Shown here piece after piece: positions 1-5,539 of a DNA stretch of 12,614 bases. Source of the DNA: Bordetella parapertussis (GTDB lineage Bacteria; Pseudomonadota; Gammaproteobacteria; Burkholderiales; Burkholderiaceae_B); the NCBI GenBank assembly GCA_945903445.1, contig CAMDNZ010000069.1, positions 1-12,614 of the forward strand. The letters run 5' to 3'. Every line of letters begins with the position of its first letter. Position 1 is the stretch's first letter. The translations under genes and the position numbers were made by a program. Under the pieces are notes generated by a model. That model was not told where the DNA came from. It searched no databases and saw only the letters and a program-made list of their open reading frames with translations.

Positions 1-74
1 TTGTCCAGCTGCTCGGCTAGCTTCAGCAGCCCTATCTTGTTTCGGATTACCTTATGATTCTGGGCCATGTTCAT
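1..74 (-). CDS. IS481-family transposase, N-terminal fragment (runs off window)
   Basis: The first 24 codons of an integrase-type (DDE) transposase run off the left edge. The visible protein begins MNMAQNHKVIRNKIGLLKLA, which I recognise as the conserved opening of a common IS481-family transposase group, just ahead of its helix-turn-helix domain. The start at 74 has an AAGGA ribosome-binding sequence about 10 bases upstream. A second ATG at 68 (MAQNHK) is equally usual for this family. Catalytic residues are outside the window, so whether the element is intact cannot be judged. No frameshift is seen in the visible part. Confidence 0.7.
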   Translation of the reverse strand, partial: MNMAQNHKVIRNKIGLLKLAEQLD

Positions 75-118
75 CTCTGACTTTTCCTTTCAGGGCTCTT
101 GCCCTAGGTTAACGAAAA

Positions 119-144
119 TGTCAGATTAAGTTTTGACTAATACA
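119..144. repeat. Probable IS481 terminal inverted repeat
   Basis: The 26 bases start TGTCAGATTAAG and end GACTAATACA, so both ends read TGT...ACA. They lie 45 bases upstream of the transposase start and exactly at the boundary with IS3-derived sequence. The partner repeat is outside the window, so the call rests on position and on the typical tip sequence. Confidence 0.45.
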
Positions 145-400
145 GATAAATCAGCATTCGATATGGCCACCCCTGATCCGAATGCAATAACGGCCCGTCT
201 TGGCCTGCCAGCTTGTCCAGCGCTGTTTCGAACATACGGCTCACCAGCGGAAAGAAGGGTTCTCGTGCATTTCGGAGGCCACGATTTCCCCGTTGTAGGA
301 ATCCGGCACTGGCGAAAGGTATACCGTCGTGCATCGGGCGTTGAACTCCGTCACGTCGGTGCCCCACTTCTGGTGCGGATACGTGATTTCAAGCCAGCGT
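145..400 (-). pseudogene. IS3-family (IS150-like) OrfB transposase remnant, frameshifted and truncated
   Basis: This is a decayed DDE transposase. Reading leftward from about 375, one frame gives HQKWGTDVTEFNARCTTVYL and then DSYNGEIVASEMHENPSF, which holds the first catalytic Asp (codon near 356). Around 250 the reading frame shifts, and the similarity continues as PLVSRMFETALDKLAG and LLHSDQGWPYRM, which holds the second catalytic Asp (codon 176-178). Similarity stops near 145, where the IS481-type end begins, so the third catalytic residue (Glu) is gone. The IS3 OrfB region before the DVTEF motif is also missing. The copy cannot make an active transposase. Confidence 0.75.
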
Positions 401-457
401 GGGGGTCGGCCTGTTGCGCTTTCACCTGGGAAGAAAACGTGCAGCGCGACAATCCCG

Positions 458-610
458 CCACATTCGGCGCAGCACCGACAGTTTGAAGCGCGCGCTGTAG
501 TGACTGAACTTTTTGCGCAGCCCAGCTTCGCCATACTGGCGATAGCGCTCTACCCAGCAGCGCACCGTCCCATGGTCCAGCCCATACTGTGCCGCCAACG
601 ATCGCGCCCG
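458..610 (-). pseudogene. IS3-family OrfA (helix-turn-helix) remnant
   Basis: The minus strand encodes SLAAQYGLDHGTVRCWVERY followed by a match around GLRKKFSHYSARFKLSVLRRMW. This is the tandem helix-turn-helix region of the IS150-like OrfA found in many Burkholderiales IS3 elements. Good similarity starts near 610 and ends abruptly at the Met-Trp codons near 458. Only about 60 bases separate it from the OrfB part, where a complete element would have several hundred, so a large internal deletion joined OrfA to OrfB. The sequence upstream of 610 no longer looks like OrfA. Confidence 0.65.
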
Positions 611-662
611 ATGTGGGCTTAAAACCCGGGATGCGTCCCGCAATAATCGCAGTCGCGCCAAT

Positions 663-890
663 AAGCTGCCATGGATCGACTTCATTTATGATTTCGAAGC
701 CTTTGCGTATCCAATGCATCACCAAAACTACCGTCGTGTTGAAGAACTCGTACCAAGACACATCCACTTCATCAATGGATGGCGGGCACCAGATCAACAA
801 TGCATGGGCATATACAAACTTTTTGTAACTAAGCTTGCAGCCATGCCCAAGGGTTTACCCTTTCACCTCTTTCGCATGTCTCTCCGCTAG
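663..890 (+). pseudogene. C-terminal fragment of an unidentified protein, 5' end lost
   Basis: An open frame without a proper start runs from about 663 to the TAG at 888-890, about 75 codons. It has a natural, non-repetitive composition, with segments such as WIDFIYDFEAFAYPMHHQNY, RRVEELVPRHIHFINGWRAP and KLFVTKLAAMPKGLPFHLFR. It carries many aromatic and charged residues in a sensible order, unlike the Arg-rich shadow frames around it. The only internal ATG able to start it (714) would give 58 residues and has no convincing ribosome-binding site. The frame begins at the edge of the IS3 debris, so the upstream part was probably removed by insertion and deletion. I do not recognise the family; an enzyme of surface-polysaccharide metabolism is only a guess. 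Confidence 0.45.
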
Positions 891-957
891 AATTCTGGCG
901 GGTGCCGGACTAATTGTTAGTCATCGGCAGGCTAATGCGCTGGTCGGGCCGCCACGC
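884..957 (+). promoter_or_regulatory. Hairpin-rich leader upstream of the antiporter gene
   Basis: Three consecutive stem-loops can be drawn just ahead of the antiporter start. At 884-901, CCGC pairs with GCGG around the palindrome AGAATTCT. At 903-929, TGCCG plus GACTA pairs with TAGTC plus CGGCA (10 pairs, a 2-base bulge, loop ATTGT). At 937-957, GCG and TGG pair with CCA and CGC with one bulged base, ending next to the GGA that would serve as ribosome-binding site. There is no T-run after any of them, so they are not classical terminators, though the first two follow the stop codon of the broken gene. I do not recognise a known riboswitch class. Confidence 0.35.
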
Positions 958-970
958 GGAAAACGCACGC

Positions 971-2233
971 ATGTCCCCGTCCCCCAGCACGCTTCAGATT
1001 CTCGGCGCCGTTCTGTTTGCGGTCGCGCTCGCCCACACTTTCGCGGCCTCTCAGTTCGAGCGCCTGGCTCATCGCTTTCCCCGCCACCGTGGTCTGTTCC
1101 ATCTCTTAGGCGAGGTCGAAGTCGTATTCGGCTTCTGGGCCATCGTCTTGATAGGCGCGATGGCGCTAATAGCGGGCGGCGACGCGGCCCTGTCCTACGC
1201 CGAATCGCGCAACTACACCGAACCCTTGTTTGTTTTCGTGGTGATGGTGATTGCCGCGTCCCGGCCCATCCTCACGACGGTTTCCGCAATCGTCGGCAAG
1301 TTGGCGCATCTCGCGCCCTTACCCACGCCGTTGATGACCGCCTGGTTGGGCCTGTTCGCCGTGCCTTTAATGGGCTCGCTGGTGACAGAACCCGCCGCCA
1401 TGACGATTGCCGCGCTGATGCTCGCTCCAGTGGTGTTCACCGCCGCCATGCCGCCAATGCACAAATATTTCGCATTGGGCGTGTTGTTCGTCAACATATC
1501 GATCGGCGGCACGTTAACGTCATTCGCCGCTCCGCCCATTTTGATGGTCGCCCATACCTGGCAATGGGATTCATCGTTCGTCTTCATGCAGTTCGGTTGG
1601 AAAGCCGCCCTGGCAGTGCTCATCAACGCCACGCTTGCCGCGACGTTGCTGCGCCGCCATGTCGTCGCACCGCCAATCGAGCCGGGCAGCGAGCGCCCTC
1701 CCGTTCCTTTCGCCGTCGCAGCGATTCACATCGGTTTGCTGGCAGGCGTAGTCGCCTTTGCCCATCACCCCGTCATTTTCATGGGTATCTTTCTGACGTT
1801 TTTAGGTTTCGCCCAAGCCTACGAACACCATCAGTCCCGACTCATCATCCGGGAAGGATTATTAGTGGGATTCTTCCTGGCAGGATTGGTTGTGTTGGGT
1901 GGCCTGCAAAGTTGGTGGCTGCAACCTCTGGTGGCTGGACTGGAACCAATGGCGCTGTTTTTCGGCGCAGTGGCACTCACAGCCATTACCGACAATGCAG
2001 CGCTGACCTATCTGGGATCGCTGATCCCGGACATCGGGGACCAAGCCAAGTACATGCTGGTTGCCGGAGCCGTTGCCGGCGGTGGCTTGACCGTCATCGC
2101 CAATGCCCCGAACCCCGCTGGCCAGGCTTTGCTGAAGCACGGTTTTTCTGGCGGCACGGTCAGCGCGCTAGGCCTTTTGGCAGGCGCGGCGCTACCGACA
2201 CTGGTCGCCATCGGCGCATTCCTGATTCTTTAG
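971..2233 (+). CDS. Putative Na+/H+ antiporter (PF07399-type membrane protein)
   Basis: This 420-residue, strongly hydrophobic inner-membrane protein has about ten predicted transmembrane segments, including LGAVLFAVALAHTF near the N-terminus and GLLAGAALPTLVAIGAFLIL at the C-terminus. Polar patches within the membrane part, such as GSLVTEPAAMTIAALML, NISIGGTLTSFAAPPILM and TAITDNAALTYLGSLIPDI, match my recollection of the putative Na+/H+ antiporter family PF07399 and are typical of the wider ion-transporter superfamily. The substrate is not proven. I chose the ATG at 971 (MSPSPSTLQ): it has GGA about 10 bases upstream and places the first helix near the N-terminus. An in-frame TTG at 914 would add a polar 19-residue extension. 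The gene stands alone, followed by a strong terminator; a hairpin-rich leader precedes it. Confidence 0.75.
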   Translation: MSPSPSTLQILGAVLFAVALAHTFAASQFERLAHRFPRHRGLFHLLGEVEVVFGFWAIVLIGAMALIAGGDAALSYAESRNYTEPLFVFVVMVIAASRPILTTVSAIVGKLAHLAPLPTPLMTAWLGLFAVPLMGSLVTEPAAMTIAALMLAPVVFTAAMPPMHKYFALGVLFVNISIGGTLTSFAAPPILMVAHTWQWDSSFVFMQFGWKAALAVLINATLAATLLRRHVVAPPIEPGSERPPVPFAVAAIHIGLLAGVVAFAHHPVIFMGIFLTFLGFAQAYEHHQSRLIIREGLLVGFFLAGLVVLGGLQSWWLQPLVAGLEPMALFFGAVALTAITDNAALTYLGSLIPDIGDQAKYMLVAGAVAGGGLTVIANAPNPAGQALLKHGFSGGTVSALGLLAGAALPTLVAIGAFLIL

Positions 2234-2260
2234 CTCTATGATGGCCGACGTCCACACGAA

Positions 2261-2288
2261 ACAAAAGCGGCTCGAGGGCCGCTTTTGT
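2261..2288. terminator. Bidirectional intrinsic terminator between convergent genes
   Basis: A perfect 11-base-pair stem (ACAAAAGCGGC with GCCGCTTTTGT) encloses a 6-base loop, 28 bases after the antiporter stop. On the plus strand the 3' arm itself supplies TTTT. On the minus strand GCCGCTTTTGTTT follows, so it can also end transcription of the convergent beta-propeller gene. Confidence 0.85.
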
Positions 2289-2302
2289 CTGATCGATCAA
2301 TT

Positions 2303-2327
2303 GCGATCGGACATCGAATCCGATCGC
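2303..2327. repeat. GATC-rich inverted repeat in the convergent intergenic region
   Basis: GCGATCGGA and TCCGATCGC form a perfect 9-base-pair stem around a 7-base loop, 10 bases beyond the beta-propeller stop codon on the minus strand. No T-run follows on either strand. It may help the neighbouring terminator or protect the mRNA 3' end. Four GATC sites occur within 2291-2326. Confidence 0.55.
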
Positions 2328-2337
2328 GACATCCGCG

Positions 2338-3456
2338 TCACTTCTTGAGCTGCGACAGATCGATACGCGCGATGCTTTCCGGCCCCGATGCGGTGTAGTC
2401 CTTATTAAACGGACCTTTGATCGTCACATACAGCACCTGCCCAGTCGGATCCAAGGCCAAACTGTTCGGATTCTGCGGCAGCGAGTAGGTCTTGATCTCG
2501 CGATAAGTATCGGCATCCAGGACACTGACGCTGCCGCGATCACGATGCGATACGTACAGCTCGTTGCGCACCGGGTTCAGCTTGATCGCCATCGATTCGC
2601 CTACAGGCAAACGCTGAGTGACCTTGCCGCTATCCGTATCCAGCACCAGCACCGTCTTCAGCTTCGAATGATCGGTCACGAACAAACGCTTGCTCTTGGC
2701 ATCCAGCGCCAGATTCAGCAACAACGCCTCTTCGCCTCCCGCCGGTTTCCAGCGATGCAGCACCGTGTATTTTTCGCTATCGAGCGCCACGATCTCGCCA
2801 TCGCCGTTGGCCACATACAAACGCTTGGCGTCCTGATCCACCAGTAAGCCGGTGACCCATTTACCCATATCGGCAATGGTTTGTTTGAGCGTCAAGGTTT
2901 TCGCATCCACCACCCACACGACACCCGGCAAACCGACGCCGCCCACATACAACAGATCGCCCTGCTCTTGATAAATAATCTGGCGCGGACCATAGGCGGT
3001 GCCGTCGGAGGCTTTTTCCGTGAACTTCAACTGCGCTTTCACGTCACCCGTTTTGATATCGATGGCGCTGATGCCGCTTTGCAGGCTGTTGCCCACATAC
3101 AAGGTATCGCCCGCCGGATTGATGGCCAGACCGAAATTCTTCTTATCTGTATGGGTTTTACCTGTCACTTCCAGCGTCTTGGGATCGAGCTTGTAAACGA
3201 TGCCGCCTTTCACACCAGGGATGGACTCGGAACTGGCCAAATACACCGATTGGTTCGCAGGGCTGTAGATGACCTCGTACACACCGCGCGCGATGTCGCG
3301 GCGGATGCCACCATCGATCAAGGTCGTGGCTGTCGCGTCGGCGACTTGCGAAGTGACGGGCGCAGCGGCCTTCTGGGCCTGCGCGGCACTCGTCGCGCCA
3401 CTGGCGATTAGGACGGCTGCTGCAACGTGACGCAAGCTGAATGAGCGACGAATCAT
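2338..3456 (-). CDS. Exported YncE-like YVTN beta-propeller protein
   Basis: This 372-residue protein has a clear Sec signal peptide: MIRRS, a hydrophobic core AAAVLIASGATSAAQA, and probable cleavage after Ala27. The mature part is built of repeated beta-propeller blades marked by LYVGNS, LLYVGGVG, RLYVANGDG, RLFVTDHS, ELYVSHRDRGSVSVLD and VLYVTIKG, so it should be a seven-bladed-type periplasmic protein of the YncE/YVTN family. E. coli YncE is a periplasmic protein of unclear role whose gene is repressed by Fur. The start at 3456 is fixed by an ideal AGGAGA at 3461-3466; the longer frame to 3516 would run through the Fur-like site. There is no TonB receptor beside it. It is read alone and ends at a shared terminator. 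Confidence 0.85.
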   Translation of the reverse strand: MIRRSFSLRHVAAAVLIASGATSAAQAQKAAAPVTSQVADATATTLIDGGIRRDIARGVYEVIYSPANQSVYLASSESIPGVKGGIVYKLDPKTLEVTGKTHTDKKNFGLAINPAGDTLYVGNSLQSGISAIDIKTGDVKAQLKFTEKASDGTAYGPRQIIYQEQGDLLYVGGVGLPGVVWVVDAKTLTLKQTIADMGKWVTGLLVDQDAKRLYVANGDGEIVALDSEKYTVLHRWKPAGGEEALLLNLALDAKSKRLFVTDHSKLKTVLVLDTDSGKVTQRLPVGESMAIKLNPVRNELYVSHRDRGSVSVLDADTYREIKTYSLPQNPNSLALDPTGQVLYVTIKGPFNKDYTASGPESIARIDLSQLKK

Positions 3457-3460
3457 GGTG

Positions 3461-3466
3461 TCTCCT
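3461..3466 (-). promoter_or_regulatory. Ribosome-binding site of the beta-propeller gene
   Basis: AGGAGA lies 4 bases upstream of the ATG at 3454-3456 on the minus strand. It is the best Shine-Dalgarno sequence in this part of the window and decides the start against the longer open frame. Confidence 0.8.
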
Positions 3467-3482
3467 AAAGCGACAACTAAAA

Positions 3483-3501
3483 GAGACTGTTTATCATTCT
3501 C
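3483..3501 (-). promoter_or_regulatory. Candidate Fur box upstream of the YncE-like gene
   Basis: On the minus strand GAGAATGATAAACAGTCTC matches the 19-base Fur consensus GATAATGATAATCATTATC at 15 of 19 positions, counted by eye. It ends 26 bases before the start codon, a position that suits repression. No strong -35/-10 pair is evident; a GATAAA inside the box could be a -10, with TTGCCG 15 bases upstream. Iron control is an inference supported by the known Fur regulation of E. coli yncE. Confidence 0.55.
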
Positions 3502-3649
3502 AAAGTCAGACGGCAAGCGGCATTCAAGCCCATGTCACTAGTTTTACGATCACAACGAGCCAAGTGTGAACGCCTCGACGACCCTGAGGTTTTAGCGATG
3601 AGCATTCGCACGCGCCACATGCAACCGCGGCATCCCTCAGTGCATTCGA

Positions 3650-3883
3650 TCAGCGAACGAACGAAGGCTGCCACATCGACAAATCGCGCGCGATGGCGAG
3701 TTCTGCGGCATTGGTACCGTCGGACAGCAGCGGCACGTCCCCGCCCGCCAATGCACCTGCGGCGCATTCTGGCGTGCCATAGCGGCCTAGGGATTCGCCG
3801 TCGAATACCGTCCACCACTCGCGATCAATGGCCAGAATATGGAAGGGCCCCAAGGGCGTGTCGAAGGTGTAGCAGGTAGACAT
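3650..3883 (-). CDS. Small conserved hypothetical protein (77 residues)
   Basis: The ATG at 3883 gives MSTCYTFDTPLGPFHILAID followed by WWTVFDGESLGRYGTPECAA and an acidic tail that ends DLSMWQPSFVR. The pattern of a short beta-rich protein with FDTPLGPF, aromatic pairs and GESLG recalls small uncharacterised proteins common in Burkholderiales, but I cannot attach a function. No signal peptide or membrane segment is visible, so it should be cytoplasmic. A TTG at 3919 would add 12 residues. The ribosome-binding site is weak for either start. The plus-strand frames over the same bases are Arg-rich and look like shadows. Confidence 0.6.
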   Translation of the reverse strand: MSTCYTFDTPLGPFHILAIDREWWTVFDGESLGRYGTPECAAGALAGGDVPLLSDGTNAAELAIARDLSMWQPSFVR

Positions 3884-3969
3884 GGTGCGAGCAACAACAG
3901 GGTTGGAAAAATAGTCCAACTGCTAATGCAAGCCGCATGCCTAAGTTCGCTTTATACGCTCGCTACGTA

Positions 3970-4269
3970 TTAAGCCGTAGGATCGTTACGCGTGCGCCGC
4001 TGCCGTAAGGCTTTGCGCACGCCTAGGCCGCCCCAAATGCAAAACACCCATCCCATCACCGCCAACGCACTGACGATGCCGCCCAAGCCGAACCTCACAT
4101 ACAGCCATCCCGCGCTGAATTCAGCGGCCACCATCTCGGGCGATAACGCTGCGCCTAAGGCCATGGCCAATGACACCAGGCCGACGATGAGCATAGAAAT
4201 CGAGCGCAATGGCAGCAAAATGACTCCGACGGTGTGAACGGTTAAGCACGCACGAGGCGCATCGATCAT
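3970..4269 (-). CDS. Small two-helix membrane protein of unknown function
   Basis: This 99-residue protein has two hydrophobic segments, roughly residues 27-46 (LIVGLVSLAMALGAALSPEM) and 58-82 (VRFGLGGIVSALAVMGWVFCIWGGL). They are separated by a short loop, and a basic tail (RKALRQRRTRND) should face the cytoplasm. I do not recognise a family. The first ATG is at 4269, with a second possible start at 4194 directly before the first helix; neither has a good ribosome-binding site. The gene lies 47 bases downstream of the beta-lactamase on the same strand, so it may be read from the same transcript, but nothing ties it to resistance. Confidence 0.5.
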   Translation of the reverse strand: MIDAPRACLTVHTVGVILLPLRSISMLIVGLVSLAMALGAALSPEMVAAEFSAGWLYVRFGLGGIVSALAVMGWVFCIWGGLGVRKALRQRRTRNDPTA

Positions 4270-4276
4270 TTACGAG

Positions 4277-4296
4277 TCGCCGGAACCGCGCGGCGA
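4277..4296 (-). other. Hairpin between beta-lactamase and the small membrane gene
   Basis: TCGCCG and CGGCGA form a 6-base-pair stem with an 8-base loop, ending about 8 bases before the start codon at 4269. There is no T-run, so it is not a clear terminator. It could lower translation of the downstream gene or be chance in GC-rich sequence. Confidence 0.25.
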
Positions 4297-4316
4297 TGCG
4301 TCGTCACCTTATCACG

Positions 4317-5234
4317 TCACCGTGCGTCCGATCTGATGAAGTCGAACGCGGCTCGCCCGATGTCGCCAATCGCACGATTCCGCTCGGCCATATCGGCTCG
4401 ACTTTGAGTTAGGTAGATAGCAATGCCCCAGGGCGTTCCATCGCTAGGCCAGACCACTGCAACGATAGATCGCGAGCCATACCCACCTGCTCCCGTCCGA
4501 TCGGCGATTTGCCATCCCTCGGGCAAAACAGCACGCAACACCGGTCCCGCTACTCGGTTATCTCTCATCCATCGAACCAGCCGTGCCTTGCTGGCGACCG
4601 TCAGTGCATCACCCTCGACCAACCGCAACACCGCATGAACGATCGCCGCAGGCGTCGTGGTATCGCGCAGGTCGCCCGGCGTCGCCTCGTTCAGCTCGGG
4701 CTCGAATCGGTCCAAACGGCTTGCATCGTCGCCTAGCGATCGCATGAAACGAGTGAAACCTTCCGGCCCGTCGATGTGCTTGAGAATCAAATTGGCCGCC
4801 GCGTTATCGCTCATGGTGACTGCGGCCTCGCACAGTTGGGCCAGCGTTACCGAATGGCCTATTTGCGATTCGAATACGGGCGAATAGGACACGATATCGG
4901 CTTTGCTGATCGTCGTTGTTCGAGCCAGACTACTGCCTGCCGCATCGACGCGTGCTAGCAGCGCCGCACAGGCAAAGGCTTTGAAGGTACTGTTCAACGG
5001 GAACCGCTCGTGGCCACGCCACGCCCAGTGCCGCGCCGAAGCGACGTCCACCAAGGCCACACCCACTCTCGCTCCCAAACGAGATTCGACCGCTTGCACC
5101 TGCTGTAGAACCGACTCAGGCAGAGGTAACGCCTGCGCTATCGAAACGGCGGGCGCGGTGACGAACGACAGCACGCAAGCCGCTGCAACCGCGTATGTTT
5201 TTAAGAGTCGGGCGACAGCATAGCGGCCAGTCAA
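4317..5234 (-). CDS. bla: Class A beta-lactamase, RTG (carbenicillinase-like) type
   Basis: This exported serine beta-lactamase hydrolyses penicillin-type rings in the periplasm. All class A motifs are present, numbered from the proposed start: STFK with nucleophile Ser82 and Lys85, SDN at 142-144, EPELN with the general base Glu178 and Asn182, and RTG at 246-248 in DRTGAGGYGSRSIVAVVWP. Arg-Thr-Gly in place of the usual Lys-Thr-Gly, and the C-terminal block with IYLTQSRADMAERN, resemble the CARB/PSE and RTG carbenicillinases. I chose the TTG at 5234: a GAGAGA lies 6 bases upstream, and it yields a normal signal peptide with AQA cleavage after residue 35, for 305 residues in all. The only ATG-like longer frame begins at 5387, inside the tRNA terminator. 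No LysR-type regulator gene lies beside it. Confidence 0.88.
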   Translation of the reverse strand: MTGRYAVARLLKTYAVAAACVLSFVTAPAVSIAQALPLPESVLQQVQAVESRLGARVGVALVDVASARHWAWRGHERFPLNSTFKAFACAALLARVDAAGSSLARTTTISKADIVSYSPVFESQIGHSVTLAQLCEAAVTMSDNAAANLILKHIDGPEGFTRFMRSLGDDASRLDRFEPELNEATPGDLRDTTTPAAIVHAVLRLVEGDALTVASKARLVRWMRDNRVAGPVLRAVLPEGWQIADRTGAGGYGSRSIVAVVWPSDGTPWGIAIYLTQSRADMAERNRAIGDIGRAAFDFIRSDAR

Positions 5235-5385
5235 AGTGGTTCTCTCGTAGGTTCGGTTCCCGTATATCAGCTTAGCCGACACGGCATATCCAGCCCTTTT
5301 ACCAGGGAGACGCCAGCCAAAAATCCGTCGGCCGCCGCTTTCTCTTTTCGTGCGCTTTCGTTTTTTTGCACATCTTTGTACGCAC

Positions 5386-5421
5386 AAACAAAAAAACCGT
5401 TCTCGCTTGAAACAAGAACGG
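5386..5421 (-). terminator. Intrinsic terminator of tRNA-fMet
   Basis: On the minus strand CCGTTCT pairs with AGAACGG (7 pairs, with a smaller CTTG/CAAG helix possible inside the loop) and is followed directly by seven Ts. It lies 16 bases after the tRNA CCA end and separates the tRNA from the beta-lactamase gene. Confidence 0.85.
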
Positions 5422-5437
5422 CCATTTGTACTGAATT

Positions 5438-5514
<77 letters not shown>

Positions 5515-5539
5515 TCTGAGAAATGAATAATAGCATAGA

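Larger units (their letters stand above)
1..144 (-). mobile_element. Partial IS481-family insertion sequence, transposase-proximal end
   Basis: This is one end of an insertion sequence whose remainder lies left of the window. It holds the first codons of a transposase and, at 119-144, a 26-base segment that reads inward as TGTATTAGTCAAAACTTAAT and so on. The segment starts with TGT, as IS481-family terminal repeats do, and lies just where IS3-transposase similarity breaks off. The element therefore appears to have inserted into the IS3 remnant that follows. The other inverted repeat and the target duplication cannot be seen, so the exact end is inferred. Confidence 0.6.

Noticed and set aside
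351..800. A 149-codon minus-strand open frame across the IS remnants
   Set aside because: It crosses the junction between IS3 debris and the plus-strand gene fragment and does not follow transposase similarity, so it is a chance reading.
849..862. Palindrome AAGGGTTTACCCTT as an operator before the antiporter
   Set aside because: It lies inside the coding end of the truncated plus-strand fragment, has arms of only five bases, and no promoter hexamers were found around it.
835..2241. A 468-codon plus-strand open frame overlapping the antiporter
   Set aside because: Its translation is Arg- and Pro-rich without hydrophobic structure. The other frame gives a coherent polytopic membrane protein with family-like motifs.
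3477..3879. Arg-rich open frames of 113-115 codons on both strands around the 77-residue gene
   Set aside because: The composition (many Arg, Cys and short repeats) is typical of shadow frames in GC-rich sequence. No ribosome-binding site or recognisable motif was found.
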